Source: Stenogyne calaminthoides (taxonomy: Eukaryota > Streptophyta > Magnoliopsida > Lamiales > Lamiaceae). Taken from it: 64,000 nucleotides of DNA. Within the stretch, counting starts at the first letter, position 1. Every line of letters starts with the position of its first letter. Shown here in pieces: positions 38,211-50,100 of the stretch. The translations under genes were made by a program, and so were the position numbers. The notes under the pieces were generated by a model that saw only the letters and a program-made list of their open reading frames with translations, was not told where the DNA came from and did not search any database. The stretch lies in contig JBBCBC010000030.1 in the NCBI GenBank assembly GCA_037126765.1, positions 5,614,478 through 5,678,477 on the forward strand, read 5' to 3'.

Positions 38211-38352
38211 TCTTCAAAATCTAACCTGATCTATATCTGCTGGTTATACATGGTGCAGATAACTTCATGAACACTCTATACTGAAACCTGACTCAGTCTA
38301 TCAAGATTATCTTGAACATGTCATACTCGGAGTTTTGGGATCTCTCCCAACA

Positions 38353-38357
38353 ACTTT
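38353..38357. repeat. Target-site duplication ACTTT, right of element B
   Basis: ACTTT directly after CCCAACA of the right LTR; partner at 23351-23355. Confidence 0.9.
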
Positions 38358-39731
38358 TGAAATACTTTGATAGTACGAGAAAATTGGTTGCAGACAAACT
38401 TATGAAAATGCACTAGAACCCCAAAAAAATCTGATTTAGCACGTAACGGGAAATCCAGGAAAAACGGGAGAAATCATCCACAAATGCCACATAATACTTA
38501 TAACCATCAGAAGTAGAGATAGGTGTTGGACCCCATAAATCACAATGTATTAAATCAAGCACAGAAGTGGCACATTTTTCATTCAATGCAAAAGATAAAT
38601 GTTTGCTCTTGGACAACTGGCAAGAGGAACAAATACTAGGATCCGGTAATAAAGACGAAACAGATAAATGCCCTAATTTATTCAAAAGTGAAATGACATC
38701 AAACGGGACATACCCCAGGCGTAAATGCCATAAACTAAAACTGGCCTTTAAAGCTTTATTCAGGACAACAAGAATTAACGCCGAGTGAGTGCGATCAGCA
38801 CAGATATAGCCCCTTATCACACCTGCCTTGAGCCATAATTCTCTTGGTTACCCGGTTCTGAATTGCAAAAAACTTATCAGAGAATATAACGTCAACAGGC
38901 AAGTCAGAGGTCAATTTACTGATGGACAATAAGTTTTTCGTAATATGAGGGACAACAAGCACGTCCAATAATTTGACATCAGAAGTTAAATTACTGGAGC
39001 CAATATGTGAAATATTTAAAGATGTCCCATTACCAACAATAACAGAACCGTTACCAGAATAGGGCTCAAAAGAGTCAAGAGCAGAAGTCTGATTCGTCAT
39101 GTGAGCCGAGGCACCGGAATCCAAATACCAATCAGGGGTTGGGTCCGAGACATTGCATGACGAGGTAAATGCCTGGGCTAAGTTTGCAACAGGAGCGGCA
39201 TTGCGAGCGTTGAGAAACTGGGGACATTTCTCCCCACGACAAATCTGGCATCTCGGAGGACGACGACCCGAACCACCACCCGAGTTTGAGTAGCCACCCG
39301 AATAACCACCTCCAGGATTAGAGTTTCTATTGCGCTGCTGTCCATTAGAGTTGCCACGGCCCCCAGATTGAAAGCCACCCGAATTTTGCCCATTATAATT
39401 GGAGCGTTGTCCACCAAAACCCGAACGAGAGCTACCGAGTTCTGCCCTCCACCAGACGAGCCAGGCTGTCCCTTAACAGCCGAGAAGGCGGCATTCGATG
39501 TAGGCGTGCCCTCCATTGAACGATGCATTGATTCAAATTATTTCGCCTGATTAAGTAAATCACGGAAGTCGGGAACCGGAGTAAGAGCAAGGCGAGTGTC
39601 AGCAAACCCTACAAATTGAAGACCTAATCCATGCAAAAACCAATGGCCCTTGTCCGAATCATCAACCGGACGACCAATTGCAGATAATTGATCACATAAT
39701 TCTTTGAATTTGCGACCATACTCATCAACTC
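38353..39731 (-). pseudogene. Copia element A gag (3' part), protease, integrase N-half
   Basis: On minus: gag C-terminal part with DEYGRKFKELCDQL (about 39725-39685), a Gly/Asn-rich stretch (39440-39260) and a damaged zinc knuckle (CQIC, about 39250), protease WYLDSGASAHMT at about 39130-39095, GAG-pre-integrase with SLWHLRLGY (about 38735) and CSSCQLSKSK (about 38620), integrase VDDFSRFSWI (about 38480) and, after a frameshift near 38455, QFSRTIKVFQ up to the insertion point at 38353. The other integrase half is at 23355. Gag is cut off at 39731, where a long-inverted-repeat element begins. Confidence 0.85.
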
Positions 39732-40155
39732 ATATAAATATGATAAAAACTCATATGAGACGATCTCATACATGAGACGGAGTACAAATTATCATAAATC
39801 ATACCCACCTCTTCCAAAGTGTTAAAGCGATAATGTCTAAATTATACCCCTTCTCATCGTGAAACCGTCTCACGCAAATATGCCTCTATAAATATTTGAT
39901 AAAATTGATTTAGATTTATTTTTTTGGGATGAAGTTATCAGTACATTATGTTTAAATTTACAAATTGATACATTTATGTTTTAGTACGAAACACGTACCA
40001 TTTCAGTTTCAAATTTTAATTTCTTTAATTACACCCTTGGCACTATTAGAAAACTATATAAACAAATTAATTTCACATCTTTCATCAAGTTCGAACTTTT
40101 AAATGAGATGAAATTTTAAAATATAAGTGAAGATCGTACATTTGTATGAGACGGT

Positions 40156-41991
40156 TGTTGGGATTATACTGGAAAGTATGCTTTTACTTTGTATAATCAA
40201 AACTGAATTTCGGACTTATTTACTAAAATAAATTGTTTATCACTGATGCTTTAAATATCATCGAATGTTACATATATTTATTGCATAACAGTTCATTAAA
40301 TAGTACGTGTTACATTGTAGTTAATTTAGTGATACCAGATCACAGAAGATTAAATTAACAATCCCTTGTAACTAAAAGTACACCATTCACGACCTAGATG
40401 GAAATGAACAATCCATCGTGAAAGGTTGAAGTGTAAGGCTCGGATTGGCTTGTCTTGACCAAGAGATTACACTAGTGCATGACTGATGCACTGAATAGCA
40501 CCTACAGGAGGACAAATTCTTCAGAACTGAACAAGGAAGAATTAGACCTCAGTGGTTCGTTATTTCTTAATCTTCGTTCCTTAAATAGGATCACGCGTGG
40601 TTGGTAACTATTGCTTTGACTTATCATGGGTAGAGAATCAACGAGATTCAATACTTTTTATCTTGGGCAATATTATTGGTCACATGCGATTGCTAAGATT
40701 TAATACGGAGAATCGTGTGCAAGTACGCTTGTTCGATTTGCCCCCTTGGGAGGTTCATAAGCTTTATCATACCAAATCTTGCAAGTGGAACTAGTTTTCG
40801 GTATGGATAATAATGTTGAACCGTTCCTTGACCAAGGACAAAAGATATTAATTAACGGAAAGCTATTTCAGTGGCTTGAATTAATTAATGGACTAGATAA
40901 TCTTAAACACGGGAAATAATAACCGGGAGCCATATTGACTGTAATATGGGTTAAGATGGATAGTGCAATATTAATTATGTAGTGGGATTAATTAATATTT
41001 ATGGGCTTGAATAATATTGTGGCTCAATATTGATAATTCAAGATCCATTGGAAGATCCAATCTTAATTCTCCTAAAGGCCCCCTAAGTAGCCCAACATAT
41101 AGTCCAATAACTGAAAAAAGGTGTTTAAAATAAAATAAATATTGTTGCCTTATTTTTCCATGAAATTCGAAATTTATGGATAAAAAGAGGAGAAAGATTT
41201 TCTTTGAATTTTGTTATGGAATGAAGATATGCATTCTTGGAATATAAGATTATCTCATTAAATTCAAGAAATCTCCCACTTTGTTATCCATATGGAAATT
41301 TTCGAAAATTTTGATAATTAAGGGAAAGAAAGATTTTCTTGATTTTCTTGAAAAGATATTATGGAAGATATGTATTTCTTGAAATACAAGAATATCTCAT
41401 AAATTCAAGAAGATCCAAATCTTGGATTATTGCCCTATAATTTTCGAAATTAATCCATAACAAAGAGTAGGTGGAATTTTGTGGAATATTATAATTATGG
41501 GAAAAAGAATATAGGAGATATATTCAAGATTTCTTGAAGATCAAGAAAAGATTTTCCCACATTATTTTGCCCTAAAATTTCGACCACCTATACTCTATAA
41601 ATAGGGGATGATTCTTTCATTCCCAATTACAATTCCATGTGCTGGAAAATTAGTAAATCCACAAAGGTGGTGCAACAAAATTTATTTTCCTTTTGTTAAT
41701 TGTTCGCAAGCGTCCTACCACCGGATAGTCGAGCAAGGATTAAGGGAATACTTGAGAAGTTCTTTTGGTGAGTCTAATCAACAAGACCATTGCCGTCCCA
41801 AAGGTACGTTCACGTAAACTCGTAGAAATTCCGCATGCGAAGGTTTTACGTGAATTGATTATATGCATGATTTGTTGTTGGATTATTATTTGAATTAATA
41901 TAGGATTAATTCATGCTAGTAATAATTATAAGAATTAAATTTGTTTTTAAATATTCATCCCGAATAGATCTGTGCAACTTATTCCCCAACA
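40156..41991 (+). mobile_element. Solo LTR, 1.84 kb, target duplication ACGGT
   Basis: Begins TGTTGGGATTATACTGG, ends CTTATTCCCCAACA, and is flanked by ACGGT at 40151-40155 and 41992-41996. No internal retroelement genes. A TATA box (CTCTATAAATAGGGG, 41596-41603) gives plus orientation. A second, inverted copy of the same LTR starts at 63120: its reverse complement matches the right end of this one (CATGAATTAATCC, AACAACAAATCATGCATAT). Open frames at 40597-40794 and 41608-41817 lie inside the LTR and are not considered genes. Confidence 0.9.
41596..41603 (+). promoter_or_regulatory. TATA box in solo LTR 40156-41991
   Basis: ACTCTATAAATAGGGGATG; the inverted copy at 63499-63506 keeps CCCCTATTTATAG. 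Likely U3 core promoter. Confidence 0.55.
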
Positions 41992-42118
41992 ACGGTCTCA
42001 CGATGAGACGTAGCATAATTTGGGCATGATGCTTTCAACACTTTGGGAGGGGTGAATGTTGATTTGTGCTAAAATATACCCCGTCTCATATATCTGTCTC
42101 ATACAAATTTTTGTCATA

Positions 42119-44191
42119 AGCAAATATCTTATTTTCAATAATAAATTTTAAAAAAATTCTTTATATATAGAATAAACATTGGGATAATTTTGTAATTATT
42201 CACAACGTCTAACGATATATATTATCATGAAGCCATCGACAAAGCCACCATTGAAACAAAATCAAATGCTCACCATAATTATTTTTTCAAATGAATTTAT
42301 GTCCATAATTTAAAGGTAGAATATTAAAAGTTCTTAATATATACATTCTTTTTTTTTGACGGGATTAATATATACATTCTTCGAATGTAGCTAGAGTATA
42401 TATTTAATCTTCAACCAAACCCCCATGTGGAAATGTAGATACTCTTATTCTCCATTTGTTATCTACTTTTTCTAATTAGAGAAAGAGATGGCTTACAGCC
42501 TTACACGATGAACAACAATAATAGATAATAATAATTAACATTAAAAGATGCATGAAACATAATTATTTGTTGATGTGTGGACGTGTCGTGGTAATGAACA
42601 CCAATACACTACGTTTGAATTAATGACCAGTATACAGATTAATATTAATAATGTGTGACATTCATATTTTATACCTAATTAATCGCCCAAATTTATACCC
42701 AATTTAAAGTTCATCACACAATTACAAAATTAATATCCCATGTGTTGCGGAAATCTTGCACAAAATTTATCCCAATGAGTATTTGAGTCATTAGGGTTAG
42801 ACGTTTGGTTGGTTTGGGGTTATTTATCGGTTGAATCGAACTAATCGAAATTTGCAAATCCGACGAAATTAAAATTAATCGAATCGAACAAGAAATTCGA
42901 TTTGTACGATTTTAACCGAAAAAAAATCTTTAATTTATAATTTAATGATTTTTCAAATAGTTTTTTTGCATTTATAACTCTAAAATTAAATACAAATACA
43001 AATACAATTAGTAATAAGTTTTCACTAAAATCAAATGCAGTGGTGGCTGATGGGCGCCTTGGCAGTGCAGTGGTGCCGGGACGCCTTGGCAGTGCAGTGG
43101 TGCCGGCAGACCGGCGGTGGCCGGTGAACGTGAGCGGCTGCGTGGCGGAGGTGGGAGAGAGTGGTGGCCGGTGAATGTTGCAGCAAGTGAAGAAAGACGT
43201 TCGGGTTCGTCTGTGTAGCGACGTCTGGATTGAAATAGAAATTTGGAGTGAAATGAATAGGATTTGTAAAAAGGTGTGTAATTAAATATACATTTAATAT
43301 TTTATTTTAAATTTTATATATTAATATATGTATTTCGATCGGTTAAGCTAATTTGATTTTTACAAAATCTTAACTGAATCGAAATAAAAAATCAAAATTT
43401 TAAAAAAATTTAAACCGTATCGATTTGATACAAAATCATCAATTAGTATAATTTAGATATATATAGAGCATCACACTTTTTCCCTTTTTGTCCCCTCTAG
43501 CTTTGCTAGTTGATTAACTTAGAAATTGAAGTTTTACCTTTTTGAAAGCTCCACCTAATTGAATTTTGAAGGTACGCTTTGCTTCCCAGTCCAGAAGAGT
43601 TTCAAACCACATTTCTTTTTCTTACTAAATCTCAGTTTGATCTTAATAATTTGAAATTATACTAAAACTAAAATTAAAAGACAAATACAATTAACTAATT
43701 GAAAAATTAGTTTGTGAACTTCATTTTATAATCATATGTAATTTTTTATCACAATATTGAATTTTATAGTGTGTGTTATATATATTATTATAATATATTC
43801 GAGTTATTCGATTTTTATATAACGATTCAATCAGTCGAACCAATAATTCAATTAATTGTCCGATTCAATGACCAGTCCGAATTTAAAAACATTAGAATCA
43901 ACGCCAAAACAAAACAAAACAAAATAAAAGAATTTGTAACCAGATTTTACTCAGATAACAATATCATTCACTCTACACTTGCCGATTATGCGAAATAAAT
44001 CGGTTTCTAAACTCAATTGTGTAACATCTCCTTTACTTACTTCCGACAAGAAATCTACTTCTTTAACCACCAACCATCAATGGCCAAAACCACGAAAGAA
44101 AAGAAAAGAAAACAAAATAAATCTATCTAATATTACATGATCTCAAATACCTGTACAAATTTGGTGCTGGCTCTTGATCTGATACTTTATC
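42119..44191. other. Intergenic stretch, 3' side of WD40 gene 2
   Basis: No gene. Includes a possible AT-rich element around 42820-43440, whose ends carry ATCGGTTGAATCGAA-like and inverted TCGAT-CGGTT motifs, and inside it a GC-rich insert (43030-43150) with two tandem copies of CGCCTTGGCAGTGCAGTGG. The last 250 bases (about 43950-44191) are probably the 3' UTR of WD40 gene 2, sharing CCGATTATG and GTTTCTAAA.TCAATTG with the region behind gene 1. Confidence 0.5.
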
Positions 44192-47100
44192 CTAAATTCG
44201 AAATGGCAAACCGAAATTCTGGTGAGTCTTGATTTCCCCCTTGAGGCCTGCAGTTACTATAACCATGTCCCAAGCTGACTTGTTTTGATAAAGTCCGTTT
44301 GAGAATTCCAGACTAATGCTCGGGCTCCGGTTTTTGGGGGCCGATGGAAGTTTCTCCTCGGGCCATGTTGCTGAGATTCGATCGAAGAAGTAGCTGCTCG
44401 CCCCATTAGATAGAGACCCGTTGAGCGGGCTAGTATCGGGCCTGGATCTCGGAGACGTGCCTTCACTGCCATTGGCTTCTTCGACAGGTGTAGTCGGATG
44501 ATACTCGGTTAAGACTTCAAAACGGTCGATGGGCCCAGGCCTGTTTGGCTCTCCAGCACAAGCATCTTGGGGACTCCATGTGTCGGAGATACGGGGCCAA
44601 GGTATCGCCATAGATACGTCTTGACAGTGAAAAAGCTCGTAAGATTGAGTCACTTTGACGCCTTTACTTCTGTTTGGTCGGGATTCACCTTCGTGTCTCC
44701 ACACGTACACGTATGAATCTTCACTAGCAGCGACGATGTATTTTCCATTGGAAGTGATGGAGGCGGAAATTTGGCTGTTCGTGTTATGAAACCCTGTCAT
44801 AGTTTCAGCAAATTTATACAGATATTTGGGAAAATAATGTTATCGAGTGTTGTAGGCCAACATGCTATTATTCCTAAGCAGCCACAGTCTCTAGCCTACT
44901 CGTCGAAAAATTGCTATCTCGGGTCCCATTCTGTGCAAGTACAAATTTTCATATGGCATTCCATTAACATTTCAAAATACCAAGAAGCTAGAGTTCTCAC
45001 CATTCAAAACAGAGAATGCCTAAGAAAAGAGTAATACAGGGACATGGGTCGTATGGAACCTAACGCTAAATTGTATCAGCAATAGTTTAGGTTGCCTGGT
45101 ATCAGAAGAAGCACGAAGCTAAATGTATAAGCCCCTATACTAATCTCATGCTACCAGCAGCGTAAAACAAGATTCAAAGGACATGTGTTGTGTAACTTAA
45201 GCCAGAATCAAGGGGAAATTGAGAACTTTACAAGGATTAAACTAGATTTTAGCACAAAGAGTCATAGTCGAGGACCAAATCTAGGCAAGGCCCAAACGAT
45301 AAAAATAATGTTACACTACAATCTCCAATAAATTCAAAATGCATGTGTTTGCACAAAAAAAGGTACATATGCATCATTTCAGAAAAGATAAACTTTAGGC
45401 AAGTAGAGTTTATCAATAAGAGCAAGATTCACAATTAATAAGCACCACTAAAGAACTTAAATTCACTGATAGCCATACCTTTGAACTTATGAACAAGATC
45501 CACACCATCTATGACTCGAACTCGGGAATCCGCTGATGTAACAAGGACTTCTGATGTACTTCCAGGCACAAACTGCCCAATAAAAACTATTAGCAACTAT
45601 AAGAATAAGTGGATTTGAATCAATTTTCTTATAGATATGAACTGTGTAAAAAAAAATCTGTACTCTAAAGAAGAGCTGTGATTTAACATCCCAACAAAGT
45701 CACTGATTGGATGTGTAATATACTAATATTGAACTGTTTACCTGGAAACCAGTTATTTTCTTTTGATGAGATTTCTTCTTCTTATTCTGCAGATTGATCA
45801 GGCTTTTCTGCAGCAATTTATTTTCTGGAATAACAAGTAGCATGCGTAATTAATTTACTTGCCAATAGAAGTTTAAGTTCTGCATAAAGCATTCATTACA
45901 TACCTGATGTGTTGTACAAGCGGCAGCTACCCTTGTATGAACCTACTAGTGCCCCCTACCAATTTTTTAAAAAACATATTGTTGAGAAAGCTAGACAGAT
46001 TATCCCACAAAATGCATCGACAATATCAAAAAATCATATTTAAAAAAAAATATGTAATTTCTGCCTGACCTGTCCATCAGGTGTGTAGCAAGCTGCAGTG
46101 ACCATTTCATGCAAATCATTCCAATCAACAACTTGGCGATCAGGAATGCTCCATATTCGCACCTTAGCATCTAAGGATCCACTGATGAAGTACTTATCAT
46201 CAACTGGATTAAACTGGATACATGTTACTGTGTCATGGGAAATTGAAATAAAAATATCAAAGATGGATCGTATTTTGTCCTCAACTAATCACAACCAAAT
46301 GCACATTTTTATTGTTATATATTTTAATTTTCTTATTAATATATTAGACACAGTTGCACAAAACATTGTAATGAAGAGGTGGAAAATGAGGTATAAGCAA
46401 GTGAGAAAATATTAGGTATATAGTCAAAGTGGGCATTCTGTATACCATAGGCAAATATTAGGTATATAGTTGTCAGCTCCTGCTATGTATTACTTAAATA
46501 TGACATTCCAAAAAGCATAGATATCAAAAGAGACCAAAGCATTAATAAGGGTTCCCCTTTTCTAATATCCAGAAAAGGGGAGGGTTTCCACGAAGTAACA
46601 GAGTGTGCAGGCAGGCAATTACCATAGTCACTGTGTGAGAAGATCTTTAAACAAGATTTTTTAGACAAATCCCATAGCCGCACTGTTTTGTCCATTGAAG
46701 CCGATAGCAGTTGCTGGAAATGACAAAGAAGCGAGTGAGTTCACATGTGTGTGATTAAAATTAAGCAAATAACCAATTTTGAAAGAAATAAAGGAAAAAA
46801 AAAACAGCATATATGACTAAAATAAATCAAGATATTTTCTTGAAGAACATGGTTAACGATATAACTTAGTGGTATGTTGCAGCAACCTATCGATGCTGGA
46901 ACTATAACCACAAACAAGAGGAGAAGATGCATGACTCTGATGATAAAATTTGAGCGAGGTGACTTTTTACATTACAGAATCACATGTTAAATGTTGTCAA
47001 ATTAAAATAAACAGCCAGACTATTTCATTGGCCACGTCGACTTAAACCCAATCAGTTTAGCTGTCATTCTTCTATTGTTTTCGAGTTTTTAACTTAATCC

Positions 47101-50100
47101 TGGTAGGGGTAAGAGAGGATTATATACCAGGATGGCCTGACATCCAAGTGACACCACTGGAAGTTAAATCGGCATATTTAAACAGCATTAGTAATGAATC
47201 AGCATGATGCAGCAGAATAGTATAGTTTAGTGCCCGGTATACTTAAATCAATAATATACTTTAACATTCTTGAACATAGAGTGCATTTCTTATGTGAAAG
47301 CCCCCAAGCATATTTGTTTTTCACATCCACCATATTCTCTACATGGAGATGGGGGCATGACAAGAGAAATCTTAGATGTCCTATTACTTCCCAATAACAA
47401 TAATACAGTACACAATCAACTAATAGGGCCTTATACAGAAAAACTTATGGTGCTATTACATCATATAAAAAAAGTAAGGTCAAGAAACAGTTTACATCAA
47501 GATTCAAGTTACTATTCAAATGTCAGCAATAATTTGAAGAAGACCATGACTAATCTATCTAAAAGTCGTGCTGCTGGAAAAGCCATGGAAAATAAAGAAG
47601 TAATGACAAGTAAAATCATAGATGTACTATTATTTCCCAGTAGTGATAATACTCCCTCCATTGCGCACTCGATTGGCCATTTACTGTTTGTGTGGTATTT
47701 AATGTAAGAGTTGTTTATTACTCCCTCTATCCCGGATTCAATTGAACATTTGCCAAAAAGGTATGTCCCGAATTAGATTTTACATTTCCTAAAGTGGCAA
47801 TAAAGCAACCCAATCAACTTAAATTATCCCCTCCAAATATCTCAATATTACACCACATGCCATTACTTTTTCCACACTAAAAACAAATTTATCCCCGTCT
47901 ATTTACACCACATGCCATTACTTTACCATTTAACCCTCAACAAAAAGCAACATATACTAATAAAAAAATCTCATATTAAACTCCGTGCAAACAATAAATG
48001 TTCAATTGATTTCGGGACGGAGGGAGTAGTATTTGAGGGGATAAAGTGGTTTTTAGTTAGGGTGTTGTAGACCTCTCTACTTTATTATTAAAGTAGATGA
48101 GAGGATAAAGTAGTTTTTAGTGTGTATAAAGTAATGACATGAGATGTAATTTTTGAGATGTTGGGAGGATATAGTTGTAAAAAGCAATGCTGTTTTATTG
48201 CCATTTATGGATTGGGAAAACAAGTGTGGGACGGACCAAAATGAAAAATGGGAAATTGAGTATGGGATGGAGGGAGTACATTTCACAATCAACTAATAGG
48301 GCCTTATACAGAAGAACTTATGGTAACTGCAAGCGAGTATAGAAAGTATTATCATCATACACAAACGTAAGGACAAGAAACAGTTTACATCGAGTTACTA
48401 TTCAAATGTCAGCAAAAAGTTAAAGAAAACTTCAACTAATCTTATCTAAAAGTCATGCTCGTAGAAGAGCCATGAAATATAAAGAAGTAATAACAAGTAC
48501 TAAAATCTTAGGCACTCGTTTGGTTTCAAGTATTGGATAATCAGTGAATATTGATATCTTAGGGACACTTTGCACATACTTCGTTTGGTTACAAAAAAAT
48601 GAAATCAAATTTTTAGGTGATTACATATCAATTTCTTATTTGAATGTATTAAAATCAGTACACAATTTATTGACTACTTTGCCCTTGAATTGAAATTGGT
48701 ACACAAAAATTTGTTTTGAAATGAAGGATAAATTTGTCATTTCAAAATGTAACACAGTTTGGGAAGCAGACCAAGATTGGGGATACCATCAATAATAACC
48801 CCATAAGAGTATGTTTTGGGTTTTAAGTAATTCTTAGAAAAAGGTTTGTGAAATCTAGGGGTTTCTGAAATCAAGGGGATTTAAAATCCGTGTTTGTTTT
48901 GAGTTTGAGTAGGATTTAACTTTATGTAGTATTATATTATTTGTCGAATGCAATTGTAAAGATAATCATTAATAAGTTTATAGGTTATGTGTAAGGGTGT
49001 AGGATTAGGTTTTTGAAAACTAGACTTTAAAAACCCAAAGTAGAACGGGTTTTAAACTTCAAAACCCAAAACCAGATTTTTAAAACCACCCAAAACAAAC
49101 ATACCACAAGGGTATTATACAAACTGAGCCTTCATTTAGTAGTGGGCTCCAAGGAAAACTCATGAAGGAAACCAAACACAATATTAGAGGGTATTAGCCA
49201 TCAATAACCCCCTAATACACGAAACTCAACGAGGCCTGATGCACTACTATTTCCCAGTAATGAGAATACATTACACAATCAACTAATAGGGCCTTATACA
49301 GAAGAACTTATGGTGACTTCAAGCAAGTATAAAAAGTATTATCATCATCACAAAACTAAGGACAAGAAACAGTTTACATCAAGTCACTTTTTGCAGCAAT
49401 AATTTAAATAAGACTTCAACTAATCTATCTAAAAGTCGTGCTGCTGAAAGCCATGAAAAATCAAGAGGTACTGTTGACTAACCTGAGACTTGGACCAAGA
49501 GAGGTCCAGTACATCGTCTAAATGTCCTCGGAATGAACAGATAGGTTTTTCCAACAGGGCAAACACCGTCTCCGGCACTGAAACCTGCTCGAGGCTAACC
49601 GATTTTCTACTTATAGAAGACCTCCCTCTTCTCTTCTTCTCCGAGTGGCCATCCAAATTTGGAGAAAGAGATGAGGGCTCTGGTGATCCATTTGGAAACA
49701 GGACATTGAAATTCACATCTTCAAGTTTATCGAAAAGGAAATTTCCCTTCCTATCCGTTTCCACAACCTGCCACACATGAATCACACAGTCCTCACCAGC
49801 ACTAGCCAGATATCTCCCATCCAAACTGAACTTAATCGCCCAAATCGACCCAGTGTGAGCCTGAATCTCCTGGCTCTTGTATAGAGCAGTAAGCTCTTTA
49901 ACAGACTTCCCATACTGCCTAACACGAACCCTTTCCGGCCCATGAAAGGAAACATCCTGACTATCATCAGTAGCAGAGCTCGATCTCCTCCCTCCCTTCT
50001 CAGATGATGTATCCCTCTCATCACTACTGCGTCTCTCCTTGTGCCTAACAGAACTTGCCACATTTTTTATACTTTTAAGCCAACTCCCTCGTTTCTTCAA

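Larger units (their letters stand above)
23356..38352 (-). mobile_element. Complete 15-kb Copia retrotransposon B (SIRE-like), nested in A
   Basis: Two LTRs of about 2.3 kb (23356-25685 and 36062-38352) with TG...CA ends enclose 10.4 kb. In minus orientation: primer site TGGTATCGGAAGC next to the 5' LTR (about 36047-36059; resembles the 3' end complement of initiator Met-tRNA), gag from 35937, pol to about 30160 in the Copia order PR-INT-RT-RH, a long extra frame 29365-25996, and a purine tract AAAAAAGGAAAAAT (25686-25700) beside the 3' LTR. ACTTT target duplications flank it. The order, long LTRs and additional post-pol frame fit the SIRE/Maximus group of plant Copia elements. All coding parts are damaged. 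Confidence 0.92.
36062..38352 (-). repeat. 5' LTR of element B (right), 2291 bp
   Basis: Same family as 23356-25685. Minus-strand start TGTTGGGAGAGATCCC, end GACCAACA. Compared with the other LTR it lacks 26 bases near its outer end and differs in minisatellite composition. The plus-strand open frame at 36120-36365 mirrors one in the other LTR and is not a gene. Confidence 0.9.
20721..39731 (-). mobile_element. Copia LTR retrotransposon A, split in two by element B
   Basis: The two parts 20721-23355 and 38353-39731 are one element in minus orientation: gag remnant and protease at 39.1-39.7 kb, GAG-pre-integrase and first half of integrase at 38.4-38.8 kb, second half of integrase, reverse transcriptase and RNase H at 20.87-23.35 kb. 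The polypurine tract is near 20880-20905 (GACGGGGGGTATTAAGGGATAG on minus) and a short 3' LTR probably starts at about 20868; its far end is not certain. The 5' part of gag, primer site and 5' LTR are absent. Sequence style suggests the Ale/Retrofit-like group, at low certainty. Confidence 0.8.
39739..42118. mobile_element. Non-autonomous element with about 105-bp terminal inverted repeats, carrying a solo LTR
   Basis: 39739-39846 and 42012-42118 are inverted copies (both contain TGAGAC(G/A) motifs and CCCAAAGTGTT / CCAAAGTGTT read inward). Without the inserted solo LTR (40156-41991 plus one ACGGT) the element is about 540 bp with no coding capacity. Long inverted repeats are typical of Mutator-type or fold-back elements; superfamily and target duplication were not resolved. 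It abuts the broken gag of element A, but gag does not resume at 42119, so it is not a simple insertion into A. Confidence 0.65.
47360..49460. repeat. Interrupted tandem array of about 240-bp units in intron 1 of gene 2
   Basis: Units starting CACAATCAACTAATAGGGCC occur at 47411, 48287 and 49275, each followed by CTTATACAGAARAACTTATGG, then CAAGAAACAGTTTACATC, then ACTAATCTATCTAAAAG, and closing with ACTATTATTTCCCAGTA. A partial unit tail precedes the first at about 47368-47405. The third unit runs up to the exon 1 donor, so the array grew from the 5' end of the intron. MITEs sit at the end of unit 1 and inside unit 2. Confidence 0.8.
46714..49482 (-). other. Intron 1 of WD40 gene 2, 2.8 kb, array and MITEs
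   Basis: More than twice as long as the matching intron of gene 1 (1.17 kb). The extra length is explained by a tandem array of about 240-bp units (47360-49460) and by MITEs inside it (47652-48276 with 47721-48026 inside; 48511-49236 with 48809-49104 inside). The plus-strand open frame 47270-47707 is array sequence and not a gene. Confidence 0.85.

Noticed and set aside
47270..47707. Plus-strand open frame of 145 aa
   Set aside because: Lies in intron 1 of WD40 gene 2, composed of array unit and MITE sequence.
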